Assembly: GCA_903892415.1 (NCBI GenBank)
Contig: CAITIQ010000394.1
Location: 1 to 64,000, forward strand
DNA length: 64,000 nucleotides
Direction of reading: 5' to 3'
DNA from: an uncultured delta proteobacterium
Lineage (GTDB): Bacteria > Myxococcota_A > Polyangia > Polyangiales > Polyangiaceae
Shown piece after piece: positions 25,650 through 33,330 of the stretch (positions are counted from its first letter, which is position 1; the number at the start of each line of letters is the position of its first letter). The notes under the pieces are model-generated. The model saw only the letters and a list, made by a program, of their open reading frames with translations, was not told the DNA's origin and searched no databases. The translations under genes and the position numbers were made by a program.

Positions 25650-27637
25650 TGCGCCGGAGCGATTTCGCGGAGCTCGGTACCGCCTGCGTAGGCGTAGCTA
25701 ACGAAGGCATCCCAGCCAGTCACGGCGATGAACACAGGCGCATTGGCGTTGATGCGGTGGACGCCGTCATCCTGCAGGCCCGCCGAGATCATCGGTGGGT
25801 CCATGGTCGCGTTGACGATCGGGAAGCTGAGTTGGCAGCGGAAAACGACGTGGCTCGGGTTCTTGCCGCCGCGTTGTTCACTGGTCAGCCCGTCGCCTGC
25901 CGCGACCTCGCACAGCGACTCGTCGATTTCCTGTCCGTCGAGCAAGACCGTCGCGCCGAAGGGCGCCACCACCGTGACGAAGTCGAAGGCGTATTTGTCA
26001 GGCGTGAGAAAGACGTAGTCGCTGCGGGCCTGCTCGAACGGCGGCACCATCATCAAGCTTGGATCGCCGCCGGGAAAACCGGAGCGAGTGACGCTGCCGG
26101 CTTGCTGACTGGCCATGATTTGTGCGACGACGATCGGCTCGCTGCTGGTGGCCAAAAAATCGCGGCTTGCCTCGACCTCGGCGAACTCACCGAGGCCGTC
26201 GAGCTCGAGCCGATCGAATGGAGCGGGGAGGGTGGTCTCGACCACCGCGCCGGCGTTGGTCGTCGCGATGAAGCGCACGTACTCCACCTCGGGGATGGGC
26301 TCGACGTTGGCCCCGGCGACGCGCACGGCTTCACCGCGATTGGGCGTATGCGGCACGGCGAAGAACTTCCCGGCCGCGCGCACCGGCGCGAGTTGATCCT
26401 CCAAGTGATCGGCGCAACAGCGCCTTTCGGCCAGGGTGTCGAAGTGCGGTGCGTCGGAGGCTTCACTGCCGACGAACACGACCACCGGCTGATCCGCCAA
26501 GATCTCGGTGCCGCTGAAATCCGCGTTGAAATCCCCGGTCTCGAGGTTGAGCACGTCGAAAGGCTGGAGCGTCGCCTCGATGGTGCCTCCAGGCGGAGTC
26601 TCCTCGATACCGCTGCCGGGGACCACGGTGGTGCGCGGAACCACCCGCACCGTGGTGTTCTCGGTCGTGCCGACCACGGTCAAGAACGCTCGCAGGTTGA
26701 TCGGGTCCGCCGGGTTGAAGTTGGTATTCGGATCGTCGGTGATGGCGATGGTCTGCGGCCAGCCGAGCACGATGTAGCTGCGCTGAACAGCGGACACGCC
26801 GAAGTCGAGCGCCTCCCGCGGATAGAGTAGCGATGCGTCGTTGGAGAACACGCTGACGTTCTCGAGCGGATTGAACTGATAGGCGACGACAGGGAAATCG
26901 GTGCGAACGCGGTAAGCGTTGCGGGTCAGAGCTGTGTGCGTGCCGGTGTTGAAGCTGCCTTCCGCGCTGCCGTCCACCTCGCGCGGGCCCAGCTTGAATA
27001 CCGCCAGGTTGAGCGGCGGGATGGTCGCGTTGGCGATCTCGTACGGAGCGCCTGGCTCGCCCGGTAGTGAGTCGTCTTGCTCGATGCTGACGACCACCGC
27101 GACGTCAGGCTGCGGATTGGACACCACCAGGGCGAACTGCTGAGCTGCAGCGTTGCTCGTCGCATCGATGTTGGCGTTGTCGAGATCCACTGCCCAATAT
27201 TCGCAACCAACGTTGCTCTGCTCGAGCGCAGCGACGTCGCAAAGGTTTTGGCAGAGCCCGCCGCGGCAGGCGACACCAATGCTCGCGTCACAGCTGATCA
27301 CGTACTCACTCGCGTCGCCCGAGGTGTCGCATTGCCTGACGTCGAGCCCGTCACAAAAGCGACCCTCCGGGATGCACAGCTTGCACTCGAAGAGACCGTC
27401 CACGCATACCTTGTTGTCGGCGGCGCAGTCGGCTTTGAGGTCCCAGCGCGCGAGCGCGCCGCTGCCTTCACATTGCTCGACGCCGAGCGGCGTGCAGCGT
27501 TGACTCCCTGCGGAGCAGATCGGCTCGATCGGCGCCGGCTCGATCCAACGATCCCCGCGTTCGAAACAGGAGCCGACCAGCGCCGCGAGGGCCAGCGCAC
27601 CTAGCCCGCGGAGGGCCTGCCTACGTTCAAGGTTCAC
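25646..27637 (-). CDS. IgGFc-binding N-terminal domain-like lipoprotein
   Basis: A 663-residue secreted lipoprotein. The N-terminus has two Arg followed by a hydrophobic stretch and Cys (RRQALRGLGALALAALVGSC), compatible with a Tat lipoprotein signal. A Cys-rich EGF-like segment follows (about 38-145), then a large beta-rich domain starting GCEYWAVDLDNA that matches the IgGFc-binding protein N-terminal family (PF17517), common in myxobacterial exoproteins, with motifs FPVVAYQFNPL and ILADQPVVVFVGSEA. Probably an adhesin or matrix protein. It overlaps both neighbours by 4 bp. Confidence 0.82.
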   Translation of the reverse strand: MNLERRQALRGLGALALAALVGSCFERGDRWIEPAPIEPICSAGSQRCTPLGVEQCEGSGALARWDLKADCAADNKVCVDGLFECKLCIPEGRFCDGLDVRQCDTSGDASEYVISCDASIGVACRGGLCQNLCDVAALEQSNVGCEYWAVDLDNANIDATSNAAAQQFALVVSNPQPDVAVVVSIEQDDSLPGEPGAPYEIANATIPPLNLAVFKLGPREVDGSAEGSFNTGTHTALTRNAYRVRTDFPVVAYQFNPLENVSVFSNDASLLYPREALDFGVSAVQRSYIVLGWPQTIAITDDPNTNFNPADPINLRAFLTVVGTTENTTVRVVPRTTVVPGSGIEETPPGGTIEATLQPFDVLNLETGDFNADFSGTEILADQPVVVFVGSEASDAPHFDTLAERRCCADHLEDQLAPVRAAGKFFAVPHTPNRGEAVRVAGANVEPIPEVEYVRFIATTNAGAVVETTLPAPFDRLELDGLGEFAEVEASRDFLATSSEPIVVAQIMASQQAGSVTRSGFPGGDPSLMMVPPFEQARSDYVFLTPDKYAFDFVTVVAPFGATVLLDGQEIDESLCEVAAGDGLTSEQRGGKNPSHVVFRCQLSFPIVNATMDPPMISAGLQDDGVHRINANAPVFIAVTGWDAFVSYAYAGGTELREIAPAQ

Positions 27638-29718
27638 GGTGCGTGAGCTTCGGTGAAGTCCTGTGCGTACGCGTCCATCCCTTGCGTGCGCAGTTGACGG
27701 TAGGTGAGCGTCTTGTAGTCGAAGTCGTCGAAGCGAGCGCCGATCAGGTTGATCAGGATCGAGCCGGAGGGCAGGCTGGCGCCCTCGATGCCGGAGAGGT
27801 CAGGCAGCTCCACTGCGCCGCCTCCGCCGGGAACAGCCACAAGCCAGTGCATCAGCCCGTTGCCCGTCACCACGTCATAGACGGTTAGGTCCACCGGCGC
27901 GCCGGGGCCGAATTCGGTCTCTAGCTCGGTGCGGTTCCACGACTCGTTCAGCTGGGGTGTCAGCAGGGTGGGCTTGCCGATGAAGCCGTCGATCACGATC
28001 GGGAAGGCGGTGGTGTTGGTTTGTTGGCTAGCGACGACGCTGAGCGGCGCGGCGTAGCTCGGCCCGGTCACCGCGCGCGCCGATACAGCGTAGGTCGAGC
28101 CTTCGAACGGGCCGGCGAGCAGCGGCAACCCGACGAAGGTCACGTCGTTGTTCAGCGGCAAGAGCGGCGCCTTCTGACCTTGCGGGAAGATCGCGAAGCC
28201 GTCTGGTCCGAGCCGCAAAGCGACGTTGGCGAAGAAGCGATCCGGCCCGGGATTGCCTGGCGGCGGGGGCGAGGCGTCCAGCGTCAGGGCCAGATCCAGC
28301 GGCCGCATATCCACGTAAACCTCGCTCGTCACTTCATCGCCGGTGACCGGCACCCCGCGCACCAAGCCCATCGAGTAGGCGAGAAAGCGCGGCGGGTTCA
28401 CCGAACGATCCTCGAGCCCGGCCAGGGCATAGAAGGTGCGATTGCCAGGCGTCGACGCGAGCGAGAACTCAAAGCCGAGCGCGCCCCCAGCGTCCGGCGT
28501 GATGGCCGAGGAGGCCGGCGGCAGGCTGAAGTTTTGTTGCGGGTTGGACGCCGCTGGGAACACGTACGCCACGCGTTTCTCGTTACCCACCGGCTGAGGC
28601 ACCGCGAACGGCCCTTTTTCGAACTCGTTCACTGCGGGGAACACCAGCTCGCCCTGCACGACGCCCTGGGTCACGCTGCCGCCACCGACACCCGGCGGGG
28701 TGCCAAACCCTTCAGCGCAGGAAGGCGTGAGCACCGGGTCCAAGTACACGGTGACGGTGTCCACCGGCACGTCGACGAAGGTGACCGGGCTGTGGCATTT
28801 GAACGCTACGGTCACCGTCTTAGGGCTGTTCAAGCTTGGGTCTTGCAGCAGCGCAACGCCGCCTTCGTCGACGTTTGCGATCAGCGCCGTCTGCACGTTC
28901 GACCCAACGATCACCGAAGCGCCAACCAGCGGATCCCCGGTGAAGTTGTTGAAGGCGAGCACGCGCAAGGTGCCGTTCAGCTCCTCCCCGGAGAGGCCGC
29001 CTTTGAAGCCGTCGCTCGAGTCTTCGTAGGTGTAAGCGTCGAGCACGGTGATCGCGTCTTCACCGTCCACCACACGCACGGCCTTGGCTCCGGGCGTGCC
29101 TTTGGGGGCGCGACAAACGAGCTCGGCGGGCGAGACGACGGTCAAGGTGACGCAAGGCTTCTGATCGATGGTGGCCACCGTCTGCGCATCCCACTCGGTG
29201 TTTTGGCCCAGGATGCGTACGTCGGTGCCGCCAGAAACAGGGCCGGAGCTCGGGTCGGCGTAGAGCGCGTCGTAGGTGTAGCCGCCGACCAAACTGCGCT
29301 TTGTCGAAGCATCGTCGCCGTTTTGCGTGGTCAAGGTGACCGGCCCGCGTTCGCCCGGGGGCGCTGTGACCTGCAGCTTCGTAGCGTCGATCACGATCAC
29401 GTCGGTCGCTTGTACCTCCCCGAACCAAAGTTGGGCGTTTGAGGCGAAGCCGTTGCCGCTCACGATCACTCGCTGGCCACCGTTGAACGGGCCGTGCGCT
29501 GGATTGGCGCCGAGCACGGCGTGCGGGTCGCCGACGGGTACATCGACGAAGCCGTCCGGGGTGTCGGCGTCCTCATCTTCGAAGCCGCCGTCCTCGTCGC
29601 CGGTGATCGGGTCGATCGGCGGGCCGGAGGCAATGCAGGACGCGAGAAACGAACTGCCGGCACCGACTCCAATGGCGACGAAAACGGCAAGGAGCTTCAG
29701 GCTTCGATGGCTCGCCAT
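27634..29718 (-). CDS. IPT/TIG-domain surface lipoprotein
   Basis: A 694-residue lipoprotein with lipobox FLASCIAS and an acidic linker, followed by two IPT/TIG immunoglobulin-like domains (about 70-150 and 155-235; motif NPAHGPFNGGQRVIVSGNGF and SSGPVSGGTDVRILG) and a long beta-rich C-terminal region with a CarboxypepD_reg-like VLAFNNFTGDPLVGASVIVG. Likely a large outer-surface or matrix protein. First gene of the three-gene operon; an extended -10 (TGC TAGCAT, 29736-29728) lies 9 nt before the ATG. Confidence 0.8.
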   Translation of the reverse strand: MASHRSLKLLAVFVAIGVGAGSSFLASCIASGPPIDPITGDEDGGFEDEDADTPDGFVDVPVGDPHAVLGANPAHGPFNGGQRVIVSGNGFASNAQLWFGEVQATDVIVIDATKLQVTAPPGERGPVTLTTQNGDDASTKRSLVGGYTYDALYADPSSGPVSGGTDVRILGQNTEWDAQTVATIDQKPCVTLTVVSPAELVCRAPKGTPGAKAVRVVDGEDAITVLDAYTYEDSSDGFKGGLSGEELNGTLRVLAFNNFTGDPLVGASVIVGSNVQTALIANVDEGGVALLQDPSLNSPKTVTVAFKCHSPVTFVDVPVDTVTVYLDPVLTPSCAEGFGTPPGVGGGSVTQGVVQGELVFPAVNEFEKGPFAVPQPVGNEKRVAYVFPAASNPQQNFSLPPASSAITPDAGGALGFEFSLASTPGNRTFYALAGLEDRSVNPPRFLAYSMGLVRGVPVTGDEVTSEVYVDMRPLDLALTLDASPPPPGNPGPDRFFANVALRLGPDGFAIFPQGQKAPLLPLNNDVTFVGLPLLAGPFEGSTYAVSARAVTGPSYAAPLSVVASQQTNTTAFPIVIDGFIGKPTLLTPQLNESWNRTELETEFGPGAPVDLTVYDVVTGNGLMHWLVAVPGGGGAVELPDLSGIEGASLPSGSILINLIGARFDDFDYKTLTYRQLRTQGMDAYAQDFTEAHAP

Positions 29719-30043
29719 AAGCCGCAGATGCTAGCACAGCGTTCAGCGCTGCCGGCCGGCGCTCGCGCAGGAAAGCGGGCCTTTGGCTGGTCCGACCGGT
29801 CGGCTTCCTTGCATGAGTGCTTTGGCGAGCGAGCAGAGGGTTGACTCTGTCCGACTTCCGACTATCGTGCGCGTCCTTTCCACCCTCGGGTGGCAGAGAA
29901 ACTCCACTCGCTTCGCTGACCTTCGGGTCGGTGCGAGCTCCTCACGAGGCCACAAAGCTGAAGGGGGAGCGGAGAGCCCGCCGGTGTCGCCTCGTGCGAT
30001 TGGGCTCTTGAAGCGTAGGTAACAACCGAAATGAGGACATACC
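29719..30043. other. Intergenic region: divergent promoters and rpsB leader
   Basis: A 325-bp gap between the TIG gene (minus) and rpsB (plus). On the plus strand TTGACT (29841-29846) and TATCGT (29863-29868) have a 16-bp spacer and fit a housekeeping promoter, giving a leader of about 170 nt. The leader has a small CCACC-CTCG-GGTGG hairpin at 29880-29893. It may bind S2 for autoregulation as in other bacteria, but no known motif was matched. No other gene seen. Confidence 0.5.
29841..29868 (+). promoter_or_regulatory. Putative sigma-70 promoter of rpsB-tsf
   Basis: TTGACT, 16-bp spacer, TATCGT. The -35 matches the consensus at 5 of 6 positions and the -10 keeps the TA..T frame. Position fits a leader to rpsB. 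Confidence 0.5.
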
Positions 30044-30868
30044 ATGACTGAGCAAGTTGCTGCTGCCGCTGGCGGCGAAGATTTCACCGCAGTTCAGGCC
30101 TCGGGCGAGTTCCCGCTTCCCCTCCGGACGCTGCTCGACGCCGGCGTTCACTTCGGTCACCAGACCAAGCGCTGGAACCCGAAGATGCGCCAGTACATCT
30201 ACGGCGCTCGCAACGGCATCCACATCGTCGATCTCGATCAGACGGTGCGCCTGTTCAAGAAGGCCTTCGACTTCATCGTCGACGCTGTTGGTCGCGGTGG
30301 CAACGTGCTGTTCGTCGGCACCAAGCGCCAGGCCCAGGAGATCGTGCAGGAGCAGGCTCGCCGCGCGAACATGTACTTCGTGACGAACCGCTGGCTCGGC
30401 GGCACGCTCACCAACTTCCGCACCATCAAGGGCGGTTTGGATCGTCTGCGCACGCTCGAGCGCATGAAGGAAGACGGCACCTACGAGCAGCTGCTCAAGA
30501 AGGAAGTTGCCAAGCTCGAGAAGGAGCGCGAGCGCCTCGAGAAGTACCTCGGCGGTCTGAAGACCATGAGCTCGATCCCCGCGGTCATCTTCATAATCGA
30601 TCCGCACCAGGAGAGCATCGCCATCGCCGAGGCACGTCGCCTCAGCATCCCGGTGGTCGCCATCACCGACACCAACTGCGACCCGGACCTGGTCGACTTT
30701 GTCATCCCCGGCAACGACGACGCCATCCGCTCGATCCGGCTGATCACCACGCGCGGGGCTGACGCCTGTGTCGAGGGCACGATGCGTCGCCGAGACCAGG
30801 GTGAAGGCCGTCGCGCGGAGAACGACGTTCCCGTGATGTCGCGCCGCCACCAAGGTCAGCGCAACTAG
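30044..30868 (+). CDS. rpsB: 30S ribosomal protein S2
   Basis: Ribosomal protein S2 of the small subunit, 274 residues. Diagnostic stretches: LLDAGVHFGHQTKRWNPKM (about 27-45), YIYGARNGIHIVDL, NRWLGGTLTNF (about 116-126) and IDPHQESIAIAEARRLSIPVVAITDTNCDP. A 20-residue N-terminal extension and a basic C-terminal tail are longer than in E. coli. GAGGA is well placed before ATG 30044. It is the usual partner of tsf, which follows after a hairpin. Confidence 0.97.
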   Translation: MTEQVAAAAGGEDFTAVQASGEFPLPLRTLLDAGVHFGHQTKRWNPKMRQYIYGARNGIHIVDLDQTVRLFKKAFDFIVDAVGRGGNVLFVGTKRQAQEIVQEQARRANMYFVTNRWLGGTLTNFRTIKGGLDRLRTLERMKEDGTYEQLLKKEVAKLEKERERLEKYLGGLKTMSSIPAVIFIIDPHQESIAIAEARRLSIPVVAITDTNCDPDLVDFVIPGNDDAIRSIRLITTRGADACVEGTMRRRDQGEGRRAENDVPVMSRRHQGQRN

Positions 30869-30874
30869 CTTCCA

Positions 30875-30900
30875 GTTCCACCTTGAGGTGGAACCATTTT
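30875..30900 (+). terminator. Attenuator-like hairpin between rpsB and tsf
   Basis: GTTCCACC-TTGA-GGTGGAAC (30875-30894) followed by CATTTTCTTC. An 8-bp perfect stem and a T-rich tail 6 nt after the rpsB stop, fitting partial termination that would set the S2 to EF-Ts ratio. Confidence 0.65.
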
Positions 30901-30979
30901 CTTCTCATGACTCATCAGCGTCGGCGCCAGCATCGGGCCGACGTTGATGGTCCATAAGGCACTGACGCAGGAGCATGAC

Positions 30980-31918
30980 ATGAGTGGCGTAACACCGCAG
31001 GCGATCAAAGAACTTCGTGAGCGAACCCAGGCGGGCATGAGCGATTGCAAAAATGCACTCGTTGAGGCCGCGGGCGACATGGAGAAGGCCGTCGAGATCA
31101 TCCTCAAGAAGGGTCTCGCCAAGAGCGCCAAACGCGCTTCTGCCGTGGCGAGTGAAGGGGAAGTTCGTGCGGGCGTGTCCAGTGACAAGCTCGCTGCGAC
31201 GATGGTCGAGGTCAACATTCAGACGGACTTCGCTGCACGCAGCGAAGGCTTCCAGACCTTCCTCGCCGACGTGATGGCGGTAGCCATCCAGGCCGAGGCC
31301 GGTAGCGACCTGAACAAGGCTCCCTTGGCCGGCAAGACGGTCGTCGAAGTGGCCGCTGAACTCACCGGCAAGATCGGCGAGAAGATCGACGTTCGTCGCT
31401 GGGATCGCGTGGCGGTCTCTGCTGGCAAGCACGGCCTCACCGCGAGCTACGTCCACCTCGGTGGCAAGATCGGCGTCATCCTCGCCCTCGAGACGGAGTC
31501 GGCAACGGCTGCAGCGCACGCCGACGTGGCGAAGTTCGCTGAAGACACCGCGATGCAGATCGCCGCTATGTCGCCGCTCGTGTTGCAGCGTGGTGACGTC
31601 GCCGCTGACCAGATCGCCAAGCAGAAGGAGATCTTCGAGGGTCAGCTGCGTGAAGATCCCAAGCCCAAGCCGGAGGCCTCCTGGCCCAAGATCATCGAGG
31701 GCAAGCTGGTGAAGTGGTACTCCGAGATCGCGCTGCTCGAGCAGGAGAGCGTCGTGGTCCCCGGCAAGACGATCGAGGCGCTCCGCGAGGAGACTTCGAA
31801 GGCTGCTGGCGCGCCGATTCACCTCGTCAAGTTCGTCCGCTACGAGCGCGGTGAGGGTATCGCCAAGAAGGAAGATAACTTCGCTGAAGAAGTGGCGAAG
31901 ATGGCTTCTGAGGCCTGA
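30980..31918 (+). CDS. tsf: Elongation factor Ts
   Basis: Guanine nucleotide exchange factor for EF-Tu, 312 residues. The N-terminal UBA-like domain has IKELRERTQAGMSDCKNAL (about 8-26), followed by the TDF core motif as NIQTDFAARSEGF (about 79-91) and the dimerisation region. I use ATG 30980 because AGGAG lies at 30969-30973; TTG 30944 would only add 12 residues unlike the family. Its stop overlaps the ATG of the deacetylase gene (TGATG). Confidence 0.97.
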   Translation: MSGVTPQAIKELRERTQAGMSDCKNALVEAAGDMEKAVEIILKKGLAKSAKRASAVASEGEVRAGVSSDKLAATMVEVNIQTDFAARSEGFQTFLADVMAVAIQAEAGSDLNKAPLAGKTVVEVAAELTGKIGEKIDVRRWDRVAVSAGKHGLTASYVHLGGKIGVILALETESATAAAHADVAKFAEDTAMQIAAMSPLVLQRGDVAADQIAKQKEIFEGQLREDPKPKPEASWPKIIEGKLVKWYSEIALLEQESVVVPGKTIEALREETSKAAGAPIHLVKFVRYERGEGIAKKEDNFAEEVAKMASEA

Positions 31919-32841
31919 TGCGACGAGTTGCGCTCTCCTTCGACCTCGATGGAGAGCGCCACTACCAGCGCATTCACGGCTTGAAACAGCTCCCGACGGG
32001 GGCTGTTTCTTTTTTGTCGTTGGCGATCGAGCGGGCGCTCTGGCTCGGGCGCAAACTCGAGCTGCCGCTCACCTTCTTCGTCGTGACCGAGGACCTCGCT
32101 CAGCCGGAGGTACGCCAGGCGCTCGAGCGGGCGCTCTCGGCCGGCCACAGCGTGGAGAGCCACTCGCGCAGCCACCCCTACGATCTAAGCCGTCTGGGGC
32201 CAGCCCAGCTCGATGACGAGGTGTCCGGCAGCTTCGACGATCTCGAGCGCAGCTTCGGCGTTCGGCCACGGGGTTTTCGTGCGCCGGGCTACACGCTCTC
32301 TGCAGCGCTCTTCGACGCGCTCGAACGGGCGGGCGCGGCCTTTGATGCGTCCTTGTTACCGAGCCCACCGTACGCGCTGGCGAAGCTCGGAGTGCAGGGC
32401 CTTCACGCGCTGCGCGGTCGGCGTTCGGCGAGCTTGGCCTTCGCTGGTTCGCAGCTTTGGGGACCGAGCACGGTGCATCGCCCGGGGCCGGCGCCGGGTT
32501 CGCGGGGGAAGCGCCCGTTCTTGGAGATCCCGATGGCCGTCACTACCTTTGGTCGGTTTCCGGTGATCGGCACCTCGCTCTTGCAGAGCGAAAGGCTGGG
32601 TCGGACGTTGCTCGCGGCGTGTGACCCACAGCAGGCTCTTTCGCTTGAGTTTCACGCGCTCGATCTGGTCGAGGCCGGGGAGGGCGGTTCTTCTAGCTTG
32701 CGACGGCTCGAGCCGGCCTTGCGGCTGCCGCTCGCCAAGCGTTTGGCCCTGCTGGAGACGCTGATCGGCGAGCTCCGCAGCCAAGGTTCGACCTTCACGC
32801 GGCTCGTGGACTTTGCGCGCAGCGCTGAAACCGGCTGCTAG
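31918..32841 (+). CDS. Polysaccharide deacetylase (NodB-fold) protein
   Basis: A 307-residue protein of carbohydrate esterase family 4 type. It carries the metal motif SFDLDGE (residues 7-13), the HSRSHPYD motif for the two metal His (near 82-89), and a FRAPGY motif (about 119-124). These enzymes remove N-acetyl or similar groups from polysaccharides or cell-wall glycans. There is no clear signal peptide, which points to a cytosolic small substrate or lipid-linked sugar. The ATG overlaps the tsf stop by one base. A strong hairpin plus T run is buried in codons 22-33. Confidence 0.8.
   Translation: MRRVALSFDLDGERHYQRIHGLKQLPTGAVSFLSLAIERALWLGRKLELPLTFFVVTEDLAQPEVRQALERALSAGHSVESHSRSHPYDLSRLGPAQLDDEVSGSFDDLERSFGVRPRGFRAPGYTLSAALFDALERAGAAFDASLLPSPPYALAKLGVQGLHALRGRRSASLAFAGSQLWGPSTVHRPGPAPGSRGKRPFLEIPMAVTTFGRFPVIGTSLLQSERLGRTLLAACDPQQALSLEFHALDLVEAGEGGSSSLRRLEPALRLPLAKRLALLETLIGELRSQGSTFTRLVDFARSAETGC
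31983..32015 (+). terminator. Intrinsic-terminator-like hairpin inside the deacetylase 5' end
   Basis: GAAACAGCTCCC (31983-31994), a 3-nt loop, and its complement with one G-T pair (31998-32009), followed by six T (32010-32015). It begins 64 nt after the deacetylase start and 64 nt after the tsf stop. It looks like the tsf terminator, now inside the next coding sequence. Ribosomes translating from the overlapping TGATG could melt it. Confidence 0.75.
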
Positions 32842-32887
32842 GCGGGCGAGCATTCGAGGCGGTCCTCCTTCGGCGCATCGGTGGTCG

Positions 32888-33245
32888 CGGAGCGGTTGAA
32901 CCGCCCTCAAAGGCCGCAGATGTAAAAACGAGCAGTTGAACCGGCTTTCAAAATCCGCCGACGCTAAAAAAGGAGCGGTTGAACCGCTCTAAATTGTTAG
33001 GCTAGTCATTTTGGGGCGGTCGAACCGACTCAAAACTAGGGCGAGTAGCAACTAATAGGCGGACCAAGCGCCATGAATAGACCTGAGGGGCAATAAAGGG
33101 CCGGATCAACCGCTCAAAAGAGGCCTGGTGTGGCATTTAGGCCCGGATCAACCGCTCAAAAGAGGCCTGGTGTGGCGCTTAAGCCTGGATCAACCGCTCA
33201 AAATGGACCGTCCAAGCCGTTTAGGCCCGGCTTCACTGCTTTTTA
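32888..33245. repeat. Degenerate ~42-bp tandem repeat array
   Basis: About nine units of 40-43 bp with a GG-N-T-N-AACCGCTCAAAA-like core. Core starts: 32894, 32934, 32977, 33018, 33061 (strongly degenerate), 33103, 33145, 33187 and 33229. The units from 33102 and 33144 share 33 identical bases, CGGATCAACCGCTCAAAAGA onward through TGTGGC. The earlier cores form near-palindromes (GAGCGGTTGAACCGCTC at 32973-32989), and this one is followed on the minus strand by a T run, giving a possible minus-strand terminator. The period equals 14 codons, but stops interrupt a continuous frame. Confidence 0.8.
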
Positions 33246-33330
33246 TTTGTCTGCGCCCAAGGCCGTTAGTTCGGACGTTGTGCCGTGTGGCGGTCGTTCT
33301 CGCAAAGGGGACGTGGTGGTAGACGAGCGA

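Noticed and set aside
25562..29442. Two long plus-strand ORFs (25562-26830 and 28021-29442)
   Set aside because: Both are antisense to the IgGFc-binding and TIG genes, which have signal peptides and domain motifs.
33130..33330. Repeat-encoded peptide as N-terminus of the Sel1 lipoprotein
   Set aside because: The lipoprotein signal starts after it, and the repeat units before 33130 contain stops, so the array is better read as non-coding.
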